Shown piece by piece: positions 30,942-39,751 of a stretch of DNA of 64,000 nt. The position numbers were made by a program, and so were the translations under genes. How positions within the stretch are numbered: position 1 is the stretch's first letter; every line of letters begins with the position of its first letter. The notes below the pieces were generated by a model. That model made no database searches, had not been told where the DNA came from, and was given only the letters and a program-made list of their open reading frames with translations. Source of the DNA: Vibrio sp. 99-70-13A1 (GTDB lineage Bacteria > Pseudomonadota > Gammaproteobacteria > Enterobacterales > Vibrionaceae); assembly GCF_013114625.1 (NCBI RefSeq), contig NZ_VTXD01000004.1:115455-179454 (forward strand), read 5' to 3'.

Positions 30942-31406
30942 ATGTCGACGACAACAGCCCGCCTAGATGATCTGGATCGCGCTATTCTAAAAACCCTAAT
31001 GGAAGACGCTCGCACTCCTTATGCAGAGATGGCGAAGCAATTTGATGTTAGCCCAGCCACCATTCACGTTCGTATTGAAAAAATGAAAGCCGCTGATGTC
31101 ATCGAGAAAACAGAAGTGGTCGTCAATACAAAAAAACTGGGCTACGACGTTTGTTGTTTTATTGGGATCAATCTTAACGCCGCACGAGATTACCATTCCG
31201 CCATTGAAAAGCTGAATGCATTGGATGAAGTTGTCGAGGCATATTACACGACAGGTGCCTACAATATCTTTGTAAAGTTGATGTGTAAGTCGATTGAAGA
31301 GCTGCAATTTGTATTGATAGATAAGCTACAAGCTATTGATGAAGTGCAATCTACAGAAACGCTGATCTCCCTGCAAAACCCAATCAACCGCAATGTGAAC
31401 CCTTAG
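30942..31406 (+). CDS. asnC: Transcriptional regulator AsnC (Lrp family)
   Basis: The 154-residue product has an N-terminal winged helix-turn-helix (LDDLDRAILKTLMEDARTPYAEMAKQFDVSPATIHVRIEKM) and a C-terminal RAM effector domain (LDEVVEAYYTTGAYNIFVKLM). It aligns over its full length with E. coli AsnC, which activates asnA in low asparagine. Divergent from the GGDEF-EAL gene. asnA itself is not in the window. ATG 30942 follows AAGGATTTTGT, a usable ribosome site. Confidence 0.93.
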   Translation: MSTTTARLDDLDRAILKTLMEDARTPYAEMAKQFDVSPATIHVRIEKMKAADVIEKTEVVVNTKKLGYDVCCFIGINLNAARDYHSAIEKLNALDEVVEAYYTTGAYNIFVKLMCKSIEELQFVLIDKLQAIDEVQSTETLISLQNPINRNVNP

Positions 31407-31443
31407 CTCTCTAACGATACTTTTCGGTAATAGTGCGACTTTT

Positions 31444-31479
31444 GGTATTAGAGATAGTTTAGGTATTAGAAATAGTTTG
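31444..31479. repeat. Two degenerate 18-bp tandem repeats
   Basis: GGTATTAGAGATAGTTTA is followed directly by GGTATTAGAAATAGTTTG (two mismatches), with a weaker third copy upstream, in the gap after asnC. Non-coding; no function evident. Confidence 0.7.
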
Positions 31480-31545
31480 GGGAAATACAGATAACTTGGG
31501 TAAAGATTAAACGGCTCAGTCAATAAAGCTAAAATAGACGCATAC

Positions 31546-31578
31546 AAAAAAGGCTGAACTCATAAGTTCAGCCTTTTA
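31546..31578. terminator. Bidirectional terminator between asnC and prlC
   Basis: AAAAGGCTGAACT/AGTTCAGCCTTTT stem with A- and T-runs on either side. Confidence 0.9.
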
Positions 31579-31594
31579 CTTTATGCAGCTTTAA

Positions 31595-33637
31595 TTACGC
31601 TTCAATACCAGCGTGACGCAACATCGCATCAATTTGTGGCTCACGACCACGGAAGCGTTTGAATAGCTCCATAGGTTCTTCGCTACCACCCATTTCCAGA
31701 ATGTTATTCAAGAAACGTTGGCCGGTTGCTTCATTGAAAATACCTTCTTCTTCAAACGCAGAGAACGCATCAGCAGACAGTACTTCAGCCCATAGGTAGC
31801 TGTAGTAACCCGCGCTGTAGCCACCAGCAAAGATATGCCCAAAGCTATGCGAGAAACGGTTCCACTCAACACTTGGTAGTACCGCCACTTTCGCTTTTAC
31901 ATCTTGCAGCGTTTCAAGAACACGCGCACCAATTTCAGGGTCGTATTCTGCGTGCAGAGTGAAGTCAAATAAGCCTAGTTCTAGCTGACGTAAAATAAAC
32001 ATCGCTGATTGGAAGTTTTTCGCCGCCAGCATTTTATCTAGCATTTCTTTTGGCAAAGCTTCGCCCGTTTCGAAATGACCAGAAATGAAGGCAAGTGCAT
32101 CTTCTTCCCAACACCAGTTCTCTAGGAATTGACTTGGCAGTTCAACGGCATCCCAAGGTACACCGTTAATGCCGGCAACTGCACCTGCTTCTACTTGAGT
32201 CAGCATATGGTGAATACCATGACCAAACTCATGGAACAAAGTAACGACTTCATCATGCGTAAACAGTGCTGGCTTATCACCAACCGGTTTATTGAAGTTA
32301 CACGTTAAGTAAGCGACCGGGGTTTGCAGCTCACCAGATTCCGTAATACGGCGACCACGGCAATCATCCATCCACGCACCACCGCGCTTATGCTCACGAG
32401 CGTAAAGGTCAAGGTAAAAACTGCCACGTAATGTATTAGTTGCATCAAAAATATCAAAGAAACGTACAGATTCGTGCCAAGTGTCCACGTCTGTGCGCTC
32501 TTTTACTGACATACCGAATACACGATTCAGTACTTCAAAGAGTCCAGATACTGCTTTTTCTTCTGGGAAATATGGACGCAATTCTTCGTCTGAGATTTCA
32601 AACAAGTTTTGCTTTTGTTTTTCGCTGTAGTAAGCGATATCCCACAATTCAAGATTTGATGCGCCAAACTCTTTTTCAGCAAATTGACGTAGCTCTTCTA
32701 CTTCTTTCTCACCTTGAGGTTTTGCTTTTACTGCAAGGTTATTTAGGAAGCCTAGAACTTGATCCGAAGTCTCAGCCATTTTCGTCGACAGTGACTTTTC
32801 GCTGTAAGTAGAGAAACCAAGCATACGCGCAATTTCATGGCGCAATTTTAGCTGCTCAGTGATCAGCTCTGAGTTATCCCATTTACCCGCATTTGGACCA
32901 CGATCAGAAGCACGAGTAACGTAAGCTTCATAAAGCTCTCTACGTAATGCTTGGCTATCACAGTAAGTCATTACTGGTAAGTATGATGGGATATCTAACG
33001 TCAGTAGGTAGCCTTCTAAATCTTTAGATTCAGCTGTTGCTTTCGCCGCCGCAAGTGCAGATTCAGGCATGCCCGCAAGTTCGGTAACATCAGTAATATG
33101 CTTGCTCCAACCCATGGTTGCATCCAGCACATTGTTTGAGAATTGAGAGCCTAGCTCTGACATACGTTTGCTGATTTCACCGTAGCGGTATTGCTCATCA
33201 GCAGGTAAACCAATGCCTGATAATTCAAAATCACGCAGTGCATCGGTAATTGTCTTTTTCTGAGCTTGGGTTAACGTCGAAAATTCATCACTCGCTTTAA
33301 TCGATTTGTACGCTTCAAATAAGCCTTTGTGTTGGCCAACCCATGTACCGTATTCCGAAAGAATAGGTAGGCAACTTTCATACGCATCGCGTAATTCATC
33401 GCTATTCACTACCGAGTTCATATGGCTTACTGGTGACCAAATTCGACCTAGGCGATCATCTACTTCATCAATTGGCGCAACCAGGTTGTCCCAAGTTGGT
33501 GAAGTATTACCTTCTAATACTTGTTCGATTTTTTTGCGGCAGTCGGCAATCACTTGCTCAACAGCTGGCTTAACGTGCTCGGGTAAAATTTTAGAAAATG
33601 GAGGTAAGTCCGTGAAAGTCAGTAATGGATTAGACAT
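31595..33637 (-). CDS. prlC: Oligopeptidase A
   Basis: Cytoplasmic M3-family zinc metallopeptidase that degrades short peptides, including cleaved signal peptides. The 680-residue product has the zinc site HEFGHGIHHM with the third ligand region in ELPSQFLENW. The family core is complete at the usual length (E. coli 680 aa). It is followed by a terminator and is divergent from rlmJ, as in E. coli gene order (prlC near rsmJ and gor). Confidence 0.96.
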   Translation of the reverse strand: MSNPLLTFTDLPPFSKILPEHVKPAVEQVIADCRKKIEQVLEGNTSPTWDNLVAPIDEVDDRLGRIWSPVSHMNSVVNSDELRDAYESCLPILSEYGTWVGQHKGLFEAYKSIKASDEFSTLTQAQKKTITDALRDFELSGIGLPADEQYRYGEISKRMSELGSQFSNNVLDATMGWSKHITDVTELAGMPESALAAAKATAESKDLEGYLLTLDIPSYLPVMTYCDSQALRRELYEAYVTRASDRGPNAGKWDNSELITEQLKLRHEIARMLGFSTYSEKSLSTKMAETSDQVLGFLNNLAVKAKPQGEKEVEELRQFAEKEFGASNLELWDIAYYSEKQKQNLFEISDEELRPYFPEEKAVSGLFEVLNRVFGMSVKERTDVDTWHESVRFFDIFDATNTLRGSFYLDLYAREHKRGGAWMDDCRGRRITESGELQTPVAYLTCNFNKPVGDKPALFTHDEVVTLFHEFGHGIHHMLTQVEAGAVAGINGVPWDAVELPSQFLENWCWEEDALAFISGHFETGEALPKEMLDKMLAAKNFQSAMFILRQLELGLFDFTLHAEYDPEIGARVLETLQDVKAKVAVLPSVEWNRFSHSFGHIFAGGYSAGYYSYLWAEVLSADAFSAFEEEGIFNEATGQRFLNNILEMGGSEEPMELFKRFRGREPQIDAMLRHAGIEA

Positions 33638-33798
33638 GAGGCATCCTTTTAAATTTCGTCTTTTTTATCATTTATACGTCTAATAAATGTAGGCAGCTTA
33701 TGCAAATTTCAATAGTGGCGTATAATCATTCACATTAGTTTGTTTGGAGTACCAGTTGATGAGACTCCACGGTTCATTCAGTTAAGCGAGAAATCATT

Positions 33799-34653
33799 TT
33801 GCTAAGTTATCGTCACAGTTTTCACGCAGGCAACCATGCGGATGTGGTTAAACATATCGTACAAAGCCTTATTCTTAATTCACTTAAGCAAAAAGATAAA
33901 CCTTTTGTTTATCACGACACTCACTCAGGCGTGGGTCGCTACGACTTAACGCACGAGTGGTCTGAAAAGACTGGTGAATACAAACAAGGTATTGCTCGCC
34001 TTTGGTCGATGAATGAAGAAAACCAAGACGGTCTTCCAGAAGCATTACAAAGCTACCTAGATTCTATCTCAACGCTAAACAACGGTGAGAAACTACGTTT
34101 TTACCCAGGTTCACCGCGTGTGGCTCGTGCTCATTTACGCGAGCAAGATCGCATGGTATTAACCGAGCTTCACCCAGCGGATCACCCGTTGCTAGAGCAA
34201 GAATTTCATCGTGACCGTCAAGTGTCTATCTACAAAGAAGATGGATTTCAACGTTTGAAGGGCAGCCTGCCACCAAAAGAGCGCCGTGGTTTAGTACTGA
34301 TTGACCCTCCATACGAGCTTGCAAAAGAGTACCGAGATGTCGTGACAGCCATTGCTCAAAGCCATAAGCGTTGGGCGACGGGTATTTATGCAATTTGGTA
34401 CCCAGTGGTTAACCGCTGCGATATTGAAGACATGATTGAAGGGTTAGAAGGTTTAGGCATTCGTAAAATCTTACAAATTGAACTCGGTGTTTCTCCTGAT
34501 ACTAACGAGCGCGGTATGACAGCATCTGGCATGATCGTCATTAACCCGCCTTGGATGTTAGAAAACCAGATGAATGAAATTTTACCGGTTTTAAAAGAAG
34601 CAATTGCACCGGCGACCGGTCATTTCAAAGTGGAATGGATCGTTCCGGAATAA
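33799..34653 (+). CDS. rlmJ: 23S rRNA (adenine2030-N6)-methyltransferase
   Basis: Methylates A2030 of 23S rRNA. The 284-residue product starts with the strictly conserved LSYRHSFHAGNHADVVKH. The N6-adenine catalytic motif DPPYE is near residue 172 and YPGSPRVA lies before it. The start codon is TTG at 33799; no ATG is available nearby and the conserved N-terminus begins exactly there. It sits between prlC and gor. Confidence 0.95.
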   Translation: MLSYRHSFHAGNHADVVKHIVQSLILNSLKQKDKPFVYHDTHSGVGRYDLTHEWSEKTGEYKQGIARLWSMNEENQDGLPEALQSYLDSISTLNNGEKLRFYPGSPRVARAHLREQDRMVLTELHPADHPLLEQEFHRDRQVSIYKEDGFQRLKGSLPPKERRGLVLIDPPYELAKEYRDVVTAIAQSHKRWATGIYAIWYPVVNRCDIEDMIEGLEGLGIRKILQIELGVSPDTNERGMTASGMIVINPPWMLENQMNEILPVLKEAIAPATGHFKVEWIVPE

Positions 34654-34727
34654 ACATTCCTGAATGCTCACTACTTTGCCAAGAGAAATGAAACCTCTCA
34701 TTGCGCACAAAAAGAACAATAATTTTA

Positions 34728-34757
34728 AGGATAGATTGAGTTCAACCGATCTATCCT
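34728..34757. other. Hairpin between rlmJ and gor
   Basis: AGGATAGAT/ATCTATCCT arms with a 12-base loop. There is no U-tract on the plus strand, so termination after rlmJ is doubtful. It could be part of the gor leader. Confidence 0.35.
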
Positions 34758-34847
34758 CCATATAAAATAAATAAAACAAATTCATGTTGAGATCGTTACG
34801 CTAGCAATCCAAGCAACGCTCTCACTCAATAAAAATTGGAGAAAGTA

Positions 34848-36203
34848 ATGGCTACTCATTTTGATTACATTTGTATTGGCGGCGGTTCAGGCGGTATTGC
34901 ATCGGCAAACCGTGCTTCTATGTATGGCGCTAAAGTGGCACTAATTGAAGCTCAAGATCTAGGCGGTACTTGTGTAAACGTTGGTTGTGTACCAAAAAAA
35001 GTGATGTGGCATGGCGCGCAAGTTGCTGAAGCTATTAACCTTTACGCTGAAGATTACGGCTTTGATGTTGATCTTAAAGAGTTCAAATGGAGCAAGATGA
35101 TTGAAAACCGCCAAGCGTACATTGGCCGTATTCATCAATCTTACGATCGCGTTCTTGGTAACAACAAAGTAAACGTAATCAAAGGATTCGCTAAGTTCGT
35201 TGATGAGAAGACAGTAGAAGTAAATGGTGAGCTTTACACAGCTGATCACATTACCGTTGCAGTAGGTGGTCGCCCAACTGTTCCTAACATTCCAGGTGCA
35301 GAGCACGGCATTGATTCAAACGGTTTCTTTGAGCTAATGGAACAACCTAAGCGCGTTGCTGTTATTGGTGCAGGCTACATTGCCGTTGAAATTGCGGGCG
35401 TATTACACGCACTAGGTACGGAAACTCACCTTTTCTGCCGTAAAGAATCACCGCTACGTAGCTTCGATCCTATGATCGTAGAAACGCTAGTAGAAGTAAT
35501 GAACACTGAAGGTCCCACACTTCACACGCACTCAGTGCCAAAAGAAGTCGTTAAAGAAGCGGATGGTAGCCTAACTCTACACCTAGAAAACGGTGAGAGC
35601 CAAAACGTAGATACGCTTATTTGGGCGATTGGTCGTCACCCAGCAACAGATGCAATTAACCTTGCATCGACAGGTGTTGAAACAAACGATCGTGGCTACA
35701 TTAAGGTTAATGAATACCAAGAAACAAACGTGAAAGGTATTTACTGTGTTGGTGACATCATGGAAGGCGGCATTGAGCTAACTCCTGTTGCGATTAAAGC
35801 AGGTCGTCAATTGTCTGAGCGTTTATTTAACGGTCAAACCAACGCAAAAATGGATTACAACCTAGTGCCAACAGTTGTATTTAGCCACCCACCTATCGGC
35901 ACCATTGGTCTAACGACACAAGAAGCTGAAGAGCAATACGGCAAAGACAATATCAAAGTCTACACTTCTGGCTTTACTGCAATGTACACGGCCGTGACTA
36001 AGCACCGTCAACCCTGCAAAATGAAGTTGGTTTGCGCTGGAGAAGAAGAAACGGTTGTTGGCTTGCACGGCATTGGTTTTACCGTTGATGAAATGATCCA
36101 AGGTTTTGGTGTTGCAATGAAGATGGGCGCAACAAAAGCAGACTTCGACTCTGTGGTTGCTATTCACCCAACTGGCAGCGAAGAATTCGTAACAATGCGC
36201 TAA
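34848..36203 (+). CDS. gor: Glutathione-disulfide reductase
   Basis: NADPH-dependent flavoenzyme that keeps glutathione reduced. The 451-residue product starts at ATG 34848 (GGAGAAAGTA upstream). FAD motif [14 protein letters not shown], redox disulfide [18 protein letters not shown] motif [15 protein letters not shown], second FAD contact YCVGDI and the C-terminal catalytic HPTGSEE are all present. A terminator directly follows. Confidence 0.97.
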   Translation: MATHFDYICIGGGSGGIASANRASMYGAKVALIEAQDLGGTCVNVGCVPKKVMWHGAQVAEAINLYAEDYGFDVDLKEFKWSKMIENRQAYIGRIHQSYDRVLGNNKVNVIKGFAKFVDEKTVEVNGELYTADHITVAVGGRPTVPNIPGAEHGIDSNGFFELMEQPKRVAVIGAGYIAVEIAGVLHALGTETHLFCRKESPLRSFDPMIVETLVEVMNTEGPTLHTHSVPKEVVKEADGSLTLHLENGESQNVDTLIWAIGRHPATDAINLASTGVETNDRGYIKVNEYQETNVKGIYCVGDIMEGGIELTPVAIKAGRQLSERLFNGQTNAKMDYNLVPTVVFSHPPIGTIGLTTQEAEEQYGKDNIKVYTSGFTAMYTAVTKHRQPCKMKLVCAGEEETVVGLHGIGFTVDEMIQGFGVAMKMGATKADFDSVVAIHPTGSEEFVTMR

Positions 36204-36220
36204 TTGCCTCTAAAGTTTAT

Positions 36221-36249
36221 AAAAAACCCAGCTTATGCTGGGTTTTTTT
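36221..36249 (+). terminator. gor terminator
   Basis: AACCCAGC/GCTGGGTT hairpin followed by a T-run on the plus strand. Confidence 0.9.
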
Positions 36250-36329
36250 GTGTTCATATCAATAAAAACTTCAAGAAACAACCCGATTTCTTATAGAATG
36301 ATTTTCTAATAAATACAATATTATCAGTA

Positions 36330-37667
36330 GTGACAATGTCAGCCCAAAGTCCCACAGAGGTCTTTTACCACCTAATGGATTTATCTGGTTCAGACAAAGA
36401 AGTGTATCTAAAAAAGCTAAAATCACTTCAGCCTGAGCTATTTAAGAAAGTCTCTCCACTGCTTGCGGTGGATAAAGAATCTGAGCAATTTACCCAGTTG
36501 CTCGGCTTTCACGCGCATCAAGCAATGAATATCGAATTAGACTTAACCAACACCTTAATTCACAAATATCACATTACTCATGAATTAGGACGCGGTGGAA
36601 TGGGGATTGTCTATGCCGCTAGTCGTGCCGATAAAACCTTCGAGCAAGATCTCGCGATAAAATTCATTCAACCCTCATTAACCCATATTCTGGGAAAAAA
36701 GGCTCTTTTTGATGAAGCTCAGCTCTTAGCTCATCTCAACCATCCTTATATCGCTAAGGTATTTGATGGCGGAGTGTATGAAGGGTCAGTCTATATCGTC
36801 ATGGAACGAGTGAAAGGGCAGACTTTATGTCAGTACCTTGCATCCACACATTTAGCGCCAAATAAGAAACTCAAACTATTCAAAGATATTTGCTTTGCGA
36901 TTGAGCATGCGCATCAAAACCAGATCTTACACGCCGATCTAAAGCCTGAGAACATACTCATCGATGATGATGCTTCGCCAAAAATATTGGATTTCAACCT
37001 AACTCAAAAAGTCAGCCAGTCGAATAAATCGAATTCCACATTATTAACGGCTTACAGCAAAGCGTATGCAAGCCCAGAGCAAATGGCAGGAGATTACCTG
37101 ACTCAGCAAAGTGATATCTACTCATTGGGTAAAATTCTTAAATTACTCTTTCCGAAAGAAAAACCAACCTCCGATATTGCTCATATCATTGAGAAGTCGA
37201 TACAAGAGGAAATCTCTAAACGTTATTCGACCGTTGCTGAAATGCGTCTCGACATAGAAAACCAATTAGCGTGTCGCCCAATATCGCAAAAAGCGCACCT
37301 GCCTTTTTATACGGCTAAAAAGCTTTTCTGCCGCAGGCCCGTTCAATGTGCGCTGTCTTGTTTATTGCTGCTTTCAGGCGCCGCATTTTCTAGCATGCTG
37401 ATTTATCAAAACCAGCAATTAGCGCAAGAAAAGCGGATTGCCGAAAATATGATGTTTGAAGTCACCAGTTTACTTTTTCATGCGAAAGGCAGTGAATCTG
37501 CCCATATGTCTGTCAATAGCATGTTAGAACTGACTCGTCGGCGTATTTTATCCAACCCAAATATACCGAAAGACATTAAACAAAAAATGTTGCTCGCCAT
37601 GCTTACCCCCGCACCTGAAAAACAAGTGCTGGTAAGAAACTGCACCGAAGGCTGCACAACACCATAG
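36330..37667 (+). CDS. Transmembrane eukaryotic-like Ser/Thr protein kinase, PknT type
   Basis: The 445-residue product has an N-terminal helical region (about 10-75) and a Hanks-type kinase domain (about 80-330). One transmembrane helix (about 338-358) and a roughly 85-residue periplasmic tail with two cysteines (NCTEGC) follow. Glycine loop GRGGMGIVY (87-95), K111, E129, HADLKPEN (201-208) and SPE are visible. HAD replaces HRD (non-RD kinase) and DFN (221-223) replaces DFG. Start is GTG 36330 or ATG 36336. Together with the ECF43 sigma gene two genes downstream it resembles PknT-EcfP of V. parahaemolyticus, where the kinase phosphorylates the sigma factor. Phosphorylation here is inference. 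Confidence 0.85.
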   Translation: MTMSAQSPTEVFYHLMDLSGSDKEVYLKKLKSLQPELFKKVSPLLAVDKESEQFTQLLGFHAHQAMNIELDLTNTLIHKYHITHELGRGGMGIVYAASRADKTFEQDLAIKFIQPSLTHILGKKALFDEAQLLAHLNHPYIAKVFDGGVYEGSVYIVMERVKGQTLCQYLASTHLAPNKKLKLFKDICFAIEHAHQNQILHADLKPENILIDDDASPKILDFNLTQKVSQSNKSNSTLLTAYSKAYASPEQMAGDYLTQQSDIYSLGKILKLLFPKEKPTSDIAHIIEKSIQEEISKRYSTVAEMRLDIENQLACRPISQKAHLPFYTAKKLFCRRPVQCALSCLLLLSGAAFSSMLIYQNQQLAQEKRIAENMMFEVTSLLFHAKGSESAHMSVNSMLELTRRRILSNPNIPKDIKQKMLLAMLTPAPEKQVLVRNCTEGCTTP

Positions 37668-37707
37668 CTTTGCTTAATATCTACAGAGAAGAATTTTAAG
37701 AATAATC

Positions 37708-39150
37708 ATGAAGACTTTTTATTTACTTGCGGCACTAAGCTGCTTTTCCTATCACGTTGTTGGCGCACAGCCAGAAACACAAACGGGATACTTTATTGAT
37801 TCTCCAGTCTCAGGTTTGTATTACGAAACTAGCTCTAATTTATCAGGGACCACCAATAAAGGGGCATTTGAGTACAACCCAGGAGACATCATCAGTTTTT
37901 TCATTGGCAATGACAGCTCGGGCTACCTTTTAACGACATTATCCGCCCAACAAATCATTACCCCGACTCTTTCATCCACCAAACCAAGCCGCAGTATTAA
38001 TATGACTCGGTTATTACTGTCACTCGATAGTACGCCTGAAACCCGAGAAGAAATTGTACTTGCCAGTAAAATCTTATCTGACGTGGCATTTCAAAAGCAG
38101 CTAAAGAGTATTGATCTCAGCTATCTAGATAATATTGAGAGCTCTCTTGGTTTGGACTTAGTTTCAACCAAAGAAGCCACCGAGCATTTAAACCAAAGCC
38201 AGCAGTACATAAAGAAAAATTTTACTTCAAATGAAATCATCTTTTCGCCTAAAAACATCAAGATGAGCAATATCATCATCATGAAAAAAGATTGGGCGGG
38301 CAGAGCCTGTATGTATGATTTAGCCCATGCAAAAAACCCTAAATATCATGGACCAATCGGCAGTACTGATTACAAAGTAACAGGCGATGAACTCATTCAG
38401 TACCCGAGCATTGGCGATTATTTTAAAGGGTGCAACCTTGTCCCAGGTAAGCTAACCAGTGAGATAATCAGAGAGCCAATAGAAAATACCGAAGGCTGGA
38501 GTGGTCTGATTGGGTGTGCGGCAAAAGGTTGTACTCGCAATGATTTAAGCGGCTTTGCCATTGAAGATTACGATGACGAAGGGGACTGGAAATACAGAAC
38601 CGTTGCGCTAGATTTTGACCCAACCACTCAACTGTTGATGGAAAAAATCCAAGGGCTTGGCCGAAATGAACACATTCAACATTCCAACAAACGGGAAATG
38701 ATCTGGTTCACCTACCCTGCATCAGGCAAGGGTGATGCGATACCTTATCAAGGGTTCTGGCAGCACACCATATATGAGCAAACTGATATGGTTCAGCAAT
38801 GCTTATACATTAATAACAAAACCATCTTGCAGACAGAAATGATTGAGGATGGCTGCTCTACAAATGCTGCACACTATATCACTGATGTCACTCAACAATA
38901 TGGTGATATGTGGTGGTTAAATAACCCAGAAAACACGGCATCTTTAGCGCAATTAAACACTCAAGTTCGTTGGTATGATTCAATTCCGAATCAACATTTC
39001 ACAACGTGGGAATATCTTCCAGCAGGAAAAGAGTGGGACGAAGGAATCTTATATCGATTCCGTCAGGCTATCTCGTTAAACGGTGATGGTTCCCATAAAA
39101 TTACGACATTATCAGTTTCTGAATTCAACAAAGTAGGGTCGAATATCTAA
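37708..39150 (+). CDS. Secreted Cys-rich protein of unknown function, in kinase-sigma operon
   Basis: The 480-residue product has a Sec signal peptide (about 1-20, ending VVGA). An N-terminal module GYFIDSPVSGLYYE...GAFEYNPGDIISFFIG (about 27-75) resembles a beta-rich domain common in marine gammaproteobacterial lipoproteins. The mature C-terminal half has at least six cysteines (RACMY, KGCNL, IGCAAKGC, QQCLY, DGCST), suggesting disulfides. It lies 40 bp after the kinase gene, and its TAA overlaps the ATG of the sigma gene by one base, so all three are one operon. A role as envelope sensor or ligand for the kinase tail is a guess. Confidence 0.75.
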   Translation: MKTFYLLAALSCFSYHVVGAQPETQTGYFIDSPVSGLYYETSSNLSGTTNKGAFEYNPGDIISFFIGNDSSGYLLTTLSAQQIITPTLSSTKPSRSINMTRLLLSLDSTPETREEIVLASKILSDVAFQKQLKSIDLSYLDNIESSLGLDLVSTKEATEHLNQSQQYIKKNFTSNEIIFSPKNIKMSNIIIMKKDWAGRACMYDLAHAKNPKYHGPIGSTDYKVTGDELIQYPSIGDYFKGCNLVPGKLTSEIIREPIENTEGWSGLIGCAAKGCTRNDLSGFAIEDYDDEGDWKYRTVALDFDPTTQLLMEKIQGLGRNEHIQHSNKREMIWFTYPASGKGDAIPYQGFWQHTIYEQTDMVQQCLYINNKTILQTEMIEDGCSTNAAHYITDVTQQYGDMWWLNNPENTASLAQLNTQVRWYDSIPNQHFTTWEYLPAGKEWDEGILYRFRQAISLNGDGSHKITTLSVSEFNKVGSNI

Positions 39151-39722
39151 TGGCGACAGCAACGGCAGATCTCACTCAAATCATCAATGAATGGCAATCA
39201 GGTAATAAGCATGCAGAAACTGAACTGTACAAATTTGCTTATATGCAACTTCGGCATATTGCTCTCGAAGAGCGAGTTAGAAATGCGCAAAAACATGGGG
39301 ATGATAATCAAGTATTAAACGACAGCATGAATAGCACGACAGCGCTCATACATGATGCTTACCTTAAGATGTCATCATCTAACTTGCAGTCAATTAGCAG
39401 TAAAAAAGATTTTTTCTTGATGGCTGCCAAAGTCATGAGGCAGATCTTGATCGATAATGCTCGCCATCTACAAGCTCAAAAAAGACAACAACTTACGCTG
39501 GTTGGTCACGATCATGACGACCGATTCGAGCAATTTGTCATCATGGATAAGGCTATTGATAGTTTCAGCCTTCGCTACCCTCGCCAATCTCAAGCTTTGA
39601 AACTCAAATATTTAATGGGGATGCGAAATCAAGAAATCAGCCAGTTGCTGGAGTGCAGCGATAGCTTAATTGAAAAAGATCTTAAATTTTCTCGAAGCTG
39701 GCTTCAAAGCAAACTGGTATAA
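39150..39722 (+). CDS. ECF43-type RNA polymerase sigma factor (phospho-controlled)
   Basis: The 190-residue product has sigma region 2 (about 10-100, including STTALIHDAYLKM and KDFFLMAAKVMRQILIDNAR) and region 4 (about 125-188, with LKLKYLMGMRNQEISQLLE). No anti-sigma gene is adjacent. In region 2.2 the acidic cluster of usual ECF factors is missing and a threonine sits at position 63 (codon 39336-39338), followed by T64. In V. parahaemolyticus EcfP, phosphorylation of Thr63 in this region by PknT permits binding to the beta' subunit. The same arrangement here strongly suggests activation by the kinase encoded upstream. The start overlaps the upstream stop. Confidence 0.9.
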   Translation: MATATADLTQIINEWQSGNKHAETELYKFAYMQLRHIALEERVRNAQKHGDDNQVLNDSMNSTTALIHDAYLKMSSSNLQSISSKKDFFLMAAKVMRQILIDNARHLQAQKRQQLTLVGHDHDDRFEQFVIMDKAIDSFSLRYPRQSQALKLKYLMGMRNQEISQLLECSDSLIEKDLKFSRSWLQSKLV

Positions 39723-39751
39723 ATAATGAACAAACTGGTATAGATAATGAA
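39710..39751 (+). repeat. 21-bp tandem duplication at the sigma gene 3' end
   Basis: CAAACTGGTATAAATAATGAA (39710-39730) is followed directly by the same 21 bases with one change (39731-39751). The first copy holds the last codons and stop of the sigma gene. The second holds the ATG of the next gene, and between them a six-codon frame MNKLV-stop arises. Confidence 0.9.

Noticed and set aside
30844..30954. Extended N-terminus of the GGDEF-EAL protein up to 30954
   Set aside because: It would overlap the asnC start, places a long polar stretch before the signal peptide and has no ribosome site; GTG 30843 fits better.
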